This document shows, piece after piece, positions 1 through 5,195 of a stretch of 5,221 nucleotides of DNA. Every line of letters starts with the position of its first letter. Within the stretch, counting starts at the first letter, position 1. Origin of the DNA: CAZAQB01 sp964487155 (GTDB lineage: Bacteria; Pseudomonadota; Gammaproteobacteria; Nitrococcales; Nitrococcaceae); NCBI GenBank assembly GCA_964487155.1, contig CAZAQB010000204.1, forward strand, positions 1 through 5,221, written 5' to 3'. Below the pieces are notes generated by a model, which had not been told where the DNA came from, ran no database searches, and worked only from the letters and a program-made list of their open reading frames with translations. The translations under genes and the position numbers were made by a program.

Positions 1-473
1 GCTTCGCCATGCCCATCCGCGAGAACAAGGCCCAGGAGATCTACATCGTGGTCTCCGGCGAGATGATGTCCATGTTCGCGGCCAACAACATTGCCAAGGG
101 CATCTGCAAGTACGCCAAGACTGGCAGCGTCCGCCTGGCGGGCCTGATCTGCAACTCCCGCAATACCGACCGCGAAGTGGATTTGATCGAGGCCCTGGCC
201 GAGCGCATGGGCACCCACATGGTTCACTTCGTGCCCCGGGACAACGTGGTGCAGCACGCCGAGATCCGGCGCATGACGGTCATCGAGTACGACAGCACCG
301 CCAACCAGGCCGACGAGTACCGGGCCCTGGCCCAGAAGATGGTCGACAACAAGAAGATGGTCGTCCCCACGCCGCTGGAGATGGACGATCTGGAGGAGCT
401 GCTCATGGAGTTCGGCATCCTCGAGCCCGACGACGAGACCATTATCGGCCAGAGCGCGGCCGCCGGCGCCTGA
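1..473 (+). CDS. nifH: Nitrogenase iron protein (dinitrogenase reductase), 3' part only
   Basis: NifH is the homodimeric, ATP-hydrolysing Fe protein that feeds electrons one at a time to the MoFe protein; its dimer bridges one [4Fe-4S] cluster. The window opens inside the gene: bases 1-2 end a codon and reading resumes at base 3 with FAMPIRENKAQEIY. Compared from memory with the 290-residue Azotobacter protein, this is F135 to the C-terminus, and the 156 visible residues match the expected remainder. Visible landmarks are ICNSRNTDRE, whose Asn is position 185 of the nucleotide-base pocket, VPRDN (Pro212-Asp214), and the RRMTVIEYD and DELEELLMEFG-like tail. The P-loop, cluster ligands Cys98 and Cys132, and the Arg100 ADP-ribosylation site lie upstream and cannot be checked. 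The ATG at base 9 is internal, not a start. nifD begins 74 bases after the TGA stop at 471-473. Confidence 0.98.
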   Translation, partial: FAMPIRENKAQEIYIVVSGEMMSMFAANNIAKGICKYAKTGSVRLAGLICNSRNTDREVDLIEALAERMGTHMVHFVPRDNVVQHAEIRRMTVIEYDSTANQADEYRALAQKMVDNKKMVVPTPLEMDDLEELLMEFGILEPDDETIIGQSAAAGA

Positions 474-507
474 GCCCTCCCGAGACCCAGTCCGATTCAC
501 TCACGGA

Positions 508-532
508 GCCCGTCCACGGATTGGTGGCGGGC
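508..532 (+). promoter_or_regulatory. nifH-nifD intercistronic stem-loop
   Basis: GCCCG (508-512) pairs with CGGGC (528-532), and CCAC (514-517) pairs with GTGG (524-527). One bulged T (513) interrupts the stem, and the loop is GGATTG. The 3' foot ends two bases before the nifD ribosome binding site. No T-run follows, so it is not an intrinsic terminator. A stem-loop 3' of nifH can protect the upstream message from 3' exonucleases and favour a NifH excess over NifDK. That role is inferred; only the pairing is seen. Confidence 0.6.
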
Positions 533-534
533 CC

Positions 535-540
535 GAGGAG
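535..540 (+). promoter_or_regulatory. Ribosome binding site of nifD
   Basis: GAGGAG lies seven bases before the ATG at 548. It selects that ATG over the in-frame TTG at 521, which would add nine non-conserved residues and lies inside the preceding hairpin. Confidence 0.8.
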
Positions 541-547
541 AAAGCAG

Positions 548-2017
548 ATGAGCGAGCAGAGCAGCGATGACCGCAAGGACCTGATCCAGGAGGTCCTGGA
601 GGTCTATCCCGAGGCGGCGCGGAAGGATCGCGCCAAGCACATGACCGTCAACGACCAGAGCATCGAGCGCTCCAAGCAGTGCATCACGTCCAATCGCAAG
701 TCGCAGCCGGGCCTGATGACGGTGCGCGGCTGCGCCTACGCCGGCTCCAAGGGCGTGGTGTGGGGTCCCATCAAGGACATGATCCATATCTCCCACGGCC
801 CGATAGGCTGCGGCCAGTACACGCGGGCGGGCCGTCGTAACTACTACACCGGCGACACCGGCGTGGACAGCTTCGGCACCCTGAACTTCACCTCCGACTT
901 CCAGGAGAAGGATATCGTCTTCGGCGGCGACAAGAAGCTCGCCAAGATGATCGACGAGATCGAGACCCTGTTCCCCCTGAACCGGGGCATCTCAGTGCAG
1001 TCGGAGTGCCCCATCGGCCTGATCGGTGACGACATCGAATCGGTGGCCAAGGAGAAGTCCAAGGACACCGGCAAGCCAATAGTGCCGGTGCGCTGCGAGG
1101 GATTCCGGGGCGTCTCCCAGTCGCTGGGCCACCACATCGCCAACGACGCGGTGCGCGACTGGGTGCTGGACACCGGCAAGGAATCCACCGTCGAGACCAC
1201 GCCCTACGACGTGGCCATCATCGCCGACTACAACATCGGCGGTGACGCCTGGGCCTCGCGCATCCTGCTGGAGGAGATGGGTCTGCGGGTGGTGGCCCAG
1301 TGGTCCGGCGACGGCACCTTGAAGGAGATGGAAAACACCCCTGGGGTGAAGCTCAACCTGCTGCACTGCTACCGCTCCATGAACTACATCTGCCGGCACA
1401 TGGAGGAGAAGTTCGGCATTCCGTACCTGGAGTACAACTTCTTCGGCCCCACCAAGATCGCCGAGTCCCTGCGCAAGATCGCCGCCCAGTTCGACGACAC
1501 CATCAAGGAGGGGGCCGAGCGGGTCATCGCCAAGTACCAGCCCATGGTCGATGAGGTACTGGCCAAGTACCGGCCGCGCCTGGAGGCCAAGAAGGTGATG
1601 CTCTACGTCGGCGGGCTGCGGCCACGCCACGTGGTGGGTGCCTACGAAGATCTCGGCATGGAAATCGTCGGCGCGGGCTACGAGTTCGCCCACAACGATG
1701 ACTACGACCGCACCATCAAGGAGCTCAAGGACGGCACGGTGATCTTCGACGATGCCAGCGCCTACGAGCTGGAGGCCTTCGCCAACCGGCTCAAGCCCGA
1801 CCTGGTGGGTTCCGGCATCAAGGAGAAGTACGTGTTCCACAAGATGGGTCTGCCCTTCCGGCAGATGCACTCCTGGGACTACTCGGGTCCGTATCACGGC
1901 TACGACGGCTTCGCCATCTTCGCCCGGGACATGGACATGACCCTCAACAATCCGTGCTGGGGCGCGCTGACGCCGCCCTGGAAGCAGAAGGATAGGGCCG
2001 ACGAGCAGGCCGCCTGA
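548..2017 (+). CDS. nifD: Nitrogenase molybdenum-iron protein alpha chain
   Basis: NifD is the alpha subunit of the cytoplasmic alpha2-beta2 dinitrogenase. It holds FeMo-co, where N2 is reduced, and shares the P-cluster with NifK. The 489-residue product (Azotobacter: 492) shows the P-cluster ligands Cys62 (RGCAYAGSKG), Cys88 (HGPIGCGQY) and Cys154 (SECPIGLIGDD). FeMo-co ligands are Cys274 (LLHCYRSMNY) and His441 (MHSWDYSGPYHG), equal to Cys275 and His442 in Azotobacter. Active-site Arg96 and the Gln191/His195 pair (VSQSLGHH) are present, as is GGLRPRH near 355-361. A one-residue shortening at about 207-218 explains the numbering shift; the Cys274-to-His441 spacing is unchanged. The start at 548 is set by a GAGGAG site and by colinearity with known N-termini. 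Every catalytic residue I could check is intact, so the protein should be functional and of the Mo type; it is colinear with NifD rather than with VnfD or AnfD. Confidence 0.99.
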   Translation: MSEQSSDDRKDLIQEVLEVYPEAARKDRAKHMTVNDQSIERSKQCITSNRKSQPGLMTVRGCAYAGSKGVVWGPIKDMIHISHGPIGCGQYTRAGRRNYYTGDTGVDSFGTLNFTSDFQEKDIVFGGDKKLAKMIDEIETLFPLNRGISVQSECPIGLIGDDIESVAKEKSKDTGKPIVPVRCEGFRGVSQSLGHHIANDAVRDWVLDTGKESTVETTPYDVAIIADYNIGGDAWASRILLEEMGLRVVAQWSGDGTLKEMENTPGVKLNLLHCYRSMNYICRHMEEKFGIPYLEYNFFGPTKIAESLRKIAAQFDDTIKEGAERVIAKYQPMVDEVLAKYRPRLEAKKVMLYVGGLRPRHVVGAYEDLGMEIVGAGYEFAHNDDYDRTIKELKDGTVIFDDASAYELEAFANRLKPDLVGSGIKEKYVFHKMGLPFRQMHSWDYSGPYHGYDGFAIFARDMDMTLNNPCWGALTPPWKQKDRADEQAA

Positions 2018-2026
2018 GGCACGTCG

Positions 2027-2054
2027 CCGGCCGGGGCGTCGTGACCCCGGCCGG
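2027..2054 (+). promoter_or_regulatory. nifD-nifK intercistronic hairpin, alternative A
   Basis: CCGGCCGGGG (2027-2036) is perfectly complementary to CCCCGGCCGG (2045-2054), giving a 10-bp all-G/C stem with an 8-base loop. It begins nine bases after the nifD stop codon. It shares bases 2045-2054 with the palindrome at 2041-2060, so the two structures cannot form together in one RNA. There is no T-run, so a processing or stability role is more likely than termination. Confidence 0.55.
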
Positions 2055-2060
2055 GGTCAC
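2041..2060 (+). repeat. Perfect 20-bp palindrome between nifD and nifK, alternative hairpin B
   Basis: GTGACCCCGGCCGGGGTCAC equals its own reverse complement over all 20 bases. As RNA it folds into an 8-bp GTGACCCC/GGGGTCAC stem with a GGCC loop; as DNA it is a symmetric site. It lies 48 bases before the nifK start. The role is unknown. An intercistronic mRNA-stability element is the simplest reading; a dimeric protein-binding site is possible but less likely inside an operon. Confidence 0.6.
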
Positions 2061-2094
2061 CGGAACCTTTAGATGACCGCGGCCGTGTCGCGGT

Positions 2095-2100
2095 GGGAGA
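2095..2100 (+). promoter_or_regulatory. Ribosome binding site of nifK
   Basis: GGGAGA lies eight bases before the ATG at 2109. It decides among three in-frame ATGs: the one at 2100 overlaps this site, and the one at 2073 has no purine-rich site ahead of it (CCGGAACCTTTAG). Confidence 0.65.
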
Positions 2101-2108
2101 TGAAGATC

Positions 2109-3680
2109 ATGGCGCAGACCACTGAAAACATTGAGCCCTGCTACCCCCTGTTCAACCAGGAGGAGTACCAGGATATGTTCGCGCGCAAGCGCCGGGAGTT
2201 CGAGGACGGCGTGCCCGACGACAAGGTGGAAGAGGTCTTCCAGTGGACCACCACCCCCGAGTACCAGGAACTCAACTTCGCCCGCGAGGCCCTGACCGTC
2301 GACCCGGCCAAGGCCTGCCAGCCGCTGGGCGCGGTGCTCTGTTCCCTGGGCTTCGACGGCTCGCTGCCCTATGTGCATGGCAGCCAGGGCTGCGTGGCCT
2401 ATTTCCGCACCTACTTCAACCGCCACTTCAAGGAGCCCATCGCCTGCGTGTCGGACTCCATGACCGAGGACGCGGCGGTGTTCGGCGGCACCAAGAACAT
2501 GATCGAGGGGCTGCGCAACGCCTACCAGGTGTACCAGCCGAAGATGCTCTCGGTGTCCACCACCTGCATGGCGGAAGTCATCGGCGACGACCTCAACGCC
2601 TTTATCGGCAACGCCAAGAAGGACGGGGCCATTCCTGAAGATGTGCCAACACCCTTTGCCCACACCCCCAGCTTCGTGGGGAGCCACGTTACCGGCTGGG
2701 ACAACATGTGCGAGGGGACCCTGCGCTACTTCACCATCAACGACATGGAGGGCAAGGAAGTCGGCTCCAACGGCGGTGTGAACGTGGTGCCGGGCTTCGA
2801 GACCTACCTGGGCAACTTCCGGGTGATCAAGCGCATGCTGGGCGAGATGGATGTGCCCTGCACGCTGCTGAGTGACCCGGAGGAGGTGCTGGACACCCCC
2901 TGCGACGGCGAGTACCGGATGTACGCCGGCGGCACCACCGCGGAGCAGGTCAAGGACGCCCCCAACGCCATCGACACCCTGCTGTTGCAGCCCTGGGGCC
3001 TCACCAAGACGAAGAAGTTCGTCAAGGAGACCTGGGGCCACGCCGCTTCCCTGGAGGCGATTCCCATGGGGCTGGCCGGCACCGACGCCTTCCTGATGAA
3101 GGTCTCCGAGCTCACCGGCAAGCCCGTGTCCGCCTCCCTGGAGAAGGAGCGCGGCCGGCTGGTGGACATGATGACCGACTCCCACTCCTGGCTGCACGGC
3201 AAGCGGGTGGCACTGTACGGCGATCCGGACTTCGTCATGGGGCTGGCCCGGTTCCTGCTGGAACTGGGCATGGAGCCCACCGACGTGCTCTGCCATAACG
3301 CCAACAAGCGCTGGGGCAAGGCCATGACCAAGGAGCTCTCGGAGTCGCCCTACGGACAGCAGGCGACGGTGCATGTGAGCCGCGACCTGTGGCACCTGCG
3401 CTCGCTGATGTTCACCAATAAGCCCGACCTGCTGATCGGCAACTCCTACGGCAAGTTCATCCAGCGCGACACCCTGCGCAAGGGCAAGGAGCACGAGGTG
3501 CCGCTGGTCCGCCTGGGCTTCCCGATCTTCGACCGCCACCACCTGCACCGCCAGACCACCCTGGGTTACGAGGGCGCCATGACCATCCTCACCACCCTGG
3601 TCAACACGGTGCTGGAGCGGCTGGACGCGGACACCAGCCTGATGGGTAAGACGGACTACGGCTTCGACCTGGTCCGTTGA
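2109..3680 (+). CDS. nifK: Nitrogenase molybdenum-iron protein beta chain
   Basis: NifK is the beta subunit of dinitrogenase. It supplies half of the P-cluster ligands and, with NifD, forms the docking face for NifH. From the ATG at 2109 the product is 523 residues, the length I recall for Azotobacter NifK, and aligns with its N-terminus without a gap (YPLF at 12-15). P-cluster residues fall at canonical positions: Cys70 (PAKACQPLGA), Cys95 (HGSQGCVAYFR), Cys153 (STTCMAEVIGDD) and Ser188 (HTPSFVGSHVTGWDN). Other family blocks are SDSMTEDAAVFGG, VPGFETYLGNFR, KERGRLVDMMTDSH, GDPDFVMGL, GNSYGKFIQRDT and FPIFDRHHLHR, with the tail ending DLVR. The in-frame ATGs at 2073 and 2100 would add 12 or 3 residues and are rejected on homology and ribosome-site spacing. 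The gap after nifD is 91 bases and contains two competing hairpins. Confidence 0.99.
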   Translation: MAQTTENIEPCYPLFNQEEYQDMFARKRREFEDGVPDDKVEEVFQWTTTPEYQELNFAREALTVDPAKACQPLGAVLCSLGFDGSLPYVHGSQGCVAYFRTYFNRHFKEPIACVSDSMTEDAAVFGGTKNMIEGLRNAYQVYQPKMLSVSTTCMAEVIGDDLNAFIGNAKKDGAIPEDVPTPFAHTPSFVGSHVTGWDNMCEGTLRYFTINDMEGKEVGSNGGVNVVPGFETYLGNFRVIKRMLGEMDVPCTLLSDPEEVLDTPCDGEYRMYAGGTTAEQVKDAPNAIDTLLLQPWGLTKTKKFVKETWGHAASLEAIPMGLAGTDAFLMKVSELTGKPVSASLEKERGRLVDMMTDSHSWLHGKRVALYGDPDFVMGLARFLLELGMEPTDVLCHNANKRWGKAMTKELSESPYGQQATVHVSRDLWHLRSLMFTNKPDLLIGNSYGKFIQRDTLRKGKEHEVPLVRLGFPIFDRHHLHRQTTLGYEGAMTILTTLVNTVLERLDADTSLMGKTDYGFDLVR

Positions 3681-3686
3681 AAACGC

Positions 3687-3714
3687 GGGGAGGGGCCCTG
3701 CACGGCCCCTCTCT
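3687..3714 (+). promoter_or_regulatory. nifK-nifT intercistronic stem-loop
   Basis: GAGGGGCC (3690-3697) pairs perfectly with GGCCCCTC (3704-3711) around a CTGCAC loop. The stem can extend outward by G3689-T3712 (wobble), G3688-C3713 and G3687-T3714 (wobble). The bases after it are CGCAGGGAAA, not a T-run, so full intrinsic termination is unlikely. It sits between the highly expressed structural genes and the accessory genes, where it could protect the nifHDK 3' end or lower expression downstream. The function is inferred. Confidence 0.6.
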
Positions 3715-3729
3715 CGCAGGGAAACCGTA

Positions 3730-3942
3730 ATGGCAAATGTAATGATCAGCCAGGGCGACGACGGCACTCTGGTGTTCTACCTGCCGAAGAAGGACCTGGA
3801 GGAAACCATCCTCAGCCTGGAGCACACCGGCCCGGAACAGTGGGGCGGCGAGTTGCGGCTCGCCGACGGCAGCGGCTATTTCATCGAGCCGCTGCCCGAG
3901 GTGCCGAGCTTCCCCATCACCCTGCGGGCCAAGCGGCTGTAA
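3730..3942 (+). CDS. nifT: NifT/FixU family protein
   Basis: This is a 70-residue cytoplasmic protein of the NifT/FixU family, which is regularly found next to nifK and has no established biochemical role. Family hallmarks are the opening MANVMI, FYLPKKDLEETILSLEH (16-32), WGGELRLADGSGYFIEPLP (38-56) and the ending PITLRAKRL. Length matches the family, about 70 residues. There are no cysteines and no membrane segment. A ribosome site AGGGA (3718-3722) lies seven bases before the ATG. The gene starts 49 bases after nifK, beyond the 3687-3714 hairpin, and is presumably co-transcribed with nifHDK. Identification is firm from position and motifs; function is unknown. Confidence 0.95.
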   Translation: MANVMISQGDDGTLVFYLPKKDLEETILSLEHTGPEQWGGELRLADGSGYFIEPLPEVPSFPITLRAKRL

Positions 3943-3988
3943 CGGAAACCTGAAGACTACGGGGCCGGCCTGGCCGTGTCCCGCACCC

Positions 3989-3994
3989 AGAGGA
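3989..3994 (+). promoter_or_regulatory. Ribosome binding site of the ferredoxin gene
   Basis: AGAGGA lies eight bases before the ATG at 4003. It favours that codon over the in-frame GTG at 3976, which would add nine residues unlike a ferredoxin N-terminus, and over the ATG two codons later at 4009. Confidence 0.7.
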
Positions 3995-4002
3995 CTCAAG
4001 CC

Positions 4003-4200
4003 ATGAGCATGACCATTGTCAGTGACGAGTGCATTTCCTGCGGCGACTGCCTGCCGTTGTGCCCCACCGACGCCATCAAGGAGGGGCTGCTGGCCTACGA
4101 GATCAAGGCCGACACCTGCAACGAGTGCGACGGCTACCACGACGAGCCCCAGTGCGTGGTCATCTGCCCCATCGACGACTGCATCCAGAAGCTCAACTGA
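4003..4200 (+). CDS. 2[4Fe-4S] ferredoxin, Allochromatium/FdxN-like
   Basis: This is a 65-residue soluble ferredoxin with two cluster-binding blocks. Block one is Cys10-x2-Cys13-x2-Cys16-x3-Cys20-Pro. Block two is Cys39-x2-Cys42-x8-Cys51-x3-Cys55-Pro. The usual cross-over applies: three cysteines of one block plus the last of the other bind each cluster. The widened x8 spacing in block two is typical of the Allochromatium vinosum-type and nif-associated FdxN ferredoxins, as opposed to clostridial CxxCxxCxxxCP repeats. A ninth cysteine, Cys60, lies in the short C-terminal extension. Such low-potential proteins can donate electrons to NifH or to FeMo-co assembly enzymes; the position between nifT and a nifY-like gene supports a nitrogen-fixation role but does not say which. 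The gap to nifY is only ten bases, implying translational coupling. It could be named fdxN, but symbols vary, so none is given. Confidence 0.93.
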   Translation: MSMTIVSDECISCGDCLPLCPTDAIKEGLLAYEIKADTCNECDGYHDEPQCVVICPIDDCIQKLN

Positions 4201-4204
4201 GGGG
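4199..4204 (+). promoter_or_regulatory. Ribosome binding site of the nifY/nafY-like gene
   Basis: GAGGGG starts on the last two bases of the ferredoxin TGA stop and ends six bases before the ATG at 4211. Ribosomes finishing the ferredoxin would meet it directly, which suggests coupled translation. It also selects ATG 4211 over upstream in-frame codons that overlap the ferredoxin gene. Confidence 0.7.
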
Positions 4205-4210
4205 CCTGCC

Positions 4211-4888
4211 ATGACCGAGGAACTCTCCGAGGCCGTGGCGCTGCGCATCGCCCTGGCGGCCCGGGCCCTGCCGGACATGGACGTGCGGCGCCTGATGGCC
4301 GCCCTGGTGCAGGTGCTGGGCCCCGACATCAACGACGCGAACCTGGCCAGGTTGCCGGGCAAGCGGCTGGCCCTGGCGCTCGACGACGGCACCGGTGCAC
4401 CCGAGGGGGAGCACCTGCGCCAGGCGCTGGATCTGTTGAAGGGTGCGCAGGCCCTGCCCGAGGAGGAGGCGCTGCCGGAGCTGGAGTCGCGGATGCCCGC
4501 ACCGGGGACTGTTCAGGTAGCCTGCGCCTCCAACACCTCCGGCCGGCTGGACGGCCACTTTGGCAACTGCCGCCGCTTCCTGATCTTCCAGGTCTCGCCT
4601 GAGGCGGTTCGCCTGGTGGACCGCCGCGAGGTGCCGACGGTGGCGGGCGGAGATGTTAACACTGCGACCCGGGTCGGGCTGATCAAGGATTGCGCCATCG
4701 TTTTCGCGGTTTCCATAGGCGGGCCACCGGCGGCCAAGGTGGTGCGAGCCGGGGTGCATCCGGTGAAGCGGCCGCAGGGCGGCGACGCCCGGGCGGTAGC
4801 CACCGAGCTGGTCGAGGTCCTGGCCACCAACCCGCCGCCCTGGCTGGCCCAGGCCGCCGGCGTTCCCCGCGTGGAAGCCCCGCTCTGA
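4211..4888 (+). CDS. NifY/NafY-type dinitrogenase FeMo-co-binding accessory protein
   Basis: This 225-residue protein has two parts. Residues ~5-90 form a helical N-terminal region (SEAVALRIALAARALPDMD, then DINDANLARLPGKRL) like the apo-dinitrogenase-binding domain of NifY and NafY. Residues ~100-205 are a Nitro_FeMo-Co domain as in NifX, NifB C-termini and NafY, with the signature VACASNTSGRLDGHFG and a later GGPPAAKVVRAGVHPVK. His116 in DGHFG is the conserved family histidine and probably corresponds to the FeMo-co-binding His of NafY; Cys105 and Cys120 flank it. Having both domains, and a length near 225-245 residues, favours NifY/NafY over NifX, which lacks the N-terminal part. The likely job is holding FeMo-co or stabilising apo-NifDK until cofactor insertion. 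The product ends in a Pro/Ala-rich tail (207-225). It is the last gene before the terminator. NifY and NafY cannot be separated without a tree. Confidence 0.88.
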   Translation: MTEELSEAVALRIALAARALPDMDVRRLMAALVQVLGPDINDANLARLPGKRLALALDDGTGAPEGEHLRQALDLLKGAQALPEEEALPELESRMPAPGTVQVACASNTSGRLDGHFGNCRRFLIFQVSPEAVRLVDRREVPTVAGGDVNTATRVGLIKDCAIVFAVSIGGPPAAKVVRAGVHPVKRPQGGDARAVATELVEVLATNPPPWLAQAAGVPRVEAPL

Positions 4889-4926
4889 GGCACCACGGAT
4901 TCCGCGTTCCATCCTCCACGGGAACC

Positions 4927-4958
4927 CGGGGGCGGGGTTTTGCCGTCCCCGTTTTTTT
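4927..4958 (+). terminator. Rho-independent terminator of the nif operon
   Basis: CGGGGGCGG (4927-4935) pairs with CCGTCCCCG (4943-4951) in a 9-bp stem with one G-T wobble and a 7-base loop, GGTTTTG. Seven T residues follow immediately (4952-4958). It lies 38 bases after the nifY-like stop. It is the only hairpin in the window with a T-run, so it marks the probable transcript end on the + strand. There is no matching T-run for the minus strand. Confidence 0.9.
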
Positions 4959-5040
4959 GACTGGGGCCTCATCCGTCTCCGCGTCTGCTTACGGGGCGCT
5001 GGTTCGCCGGTGCTCCGGGTCGCGGCACGGCGTTGGACAC

Positions 5041-5076
5041 GCCCGCCGTAGCCCCACGTTGCGAAGAAACGTGGGG
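5041..5076 (+). repeat. REP-like palindromic element, copy 1 (forward)
   Basis: An 11-base head GCCCGCCGTAG (5041-5051) is followed by a perfect 9-bp stem, CCCCACGTT (5052-5060) with AACGTGGGG (5068-5076), closed by the loop GCGAAGA (5061-5067). Head and loop are identical to those of the inverted copy at 5162-5195, while the stem sequence differs but stays paired. A GTAG-type foot next to a hairpin is characteristic of bacterial REP elements mobilised by RAYT (Y1 transposase-like) proteins. Assignment as REP is by structure; copy number in the genome is not visible here. Confidence 0.75.
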
Positions 5077-5100
5077 GCCGACGTCTCAGGTGCCACCGTG

Positions 5101-5118
5101 TCCAGGTCCAGGTCCAGG
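5101..5118 (+). repeat. Triplicated hexamer TCCAGG
   Basis: Three exact tandem copies of TCCAGG lie between the two REP-like elements. The last copy can pair weakly with CCTGG at 5125-5129. It is probably a small slippage repeat; no function is evident. Confidence 0.6.
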
Positions 5119-5161
5119 GCCGTGCCTGGCCCAAGCCGAGGTTCCCAGACCGCCGCCCAGT

Positions 5162-5195
5162 GGCAGGTTTCTTCGCAACCTGCCCTACGGCGGGC
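5162..5195 (-). repeat. REP-like palindromic element, copy 2 (inverted)
   Basis: Read on the minus strand, it has the head GCCCGCCGTAG (5195-5185), then an 8-bp stem GGCAGGTT/AACCTGCC (5184-5177 with 5169-5162) around the loop GCGAAGA (5176-5170). The head and loop match copy 1 exactly; the stem differs at several positions with both arms changed together. With copy 1 it forms a head-in inverted pair, an arrangement like a bacterial interspersed mosaic element, with about 85 bases between the stems. Confidence 0.75.

Noticed and set aside
992..1897. Minus-strand open frame of 301 codons antisense to nifD
   Set aside because: It lies wholly inside nifD, has antisense-type low-complexity composition, and no ribosome site or family motif.
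2073..2108. Upstream ATG starts for nifK at 2073 and 2100
   Set aside because: Neither has a usable ribosome site, and the extra residues have no counterpart in NifK. The ATG at 2109 gives a gap-free N-terminus and the family length.
1944..3767. Minus-strand open frame of 607 codons antisense to nifK
   Set aside because: It is a shadow of the high-G+C nifK gene. Its sequence is rich in His, Gly, Val, Leu and Gln with no recognisable domain, and the opposite strand encodes a complete NifK with all key residues.
4016..4210. In-frame N-terminal extension of the nifY-like gene overlapping the ferredoxin
   Set aside because: The extra 65 residues are a Pro/Ser/Thr/Ala-rich out-of-frame reading of the ferredoxin gene. 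ATG 4211 has a good GAGGGG site and matches NifY N-termini.
4991..5030. Possible third, degenerate REP-like copy (TTACGGGGCGC and nearby GGTGC/GCAC pairing)
   Set aside because: The head matches poorly, the stem is imperfect with a bulge, and the GCGAAGA loop is absent.
4193..5134. Minus-strand open frame of 313 codons across the nifY-like gene, the terminator and REP copy 1
   Set aside because: It reads through a nif gene, an intrinsic terminator and a palindromic repeat, has a Trp/Arg/Gln-rich low-complexity start, and shows no domain.
5161..5177. Sigma-54-like promoter (TGGCAGGTTTCTTCGCA)
   Set aside because: The downstream element is TTCGC, so the GC is shifted by one base from the GG-to-GC spacing sigma-54 needs. 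The match is fully explained by the stem and loop of REP copy 2.
5041..5195. CRISPR-like repeat pair
   Set aside because: The two copies are inverted, not direct, the stems differ in sequence, and there is no regular repeat-spacer series.
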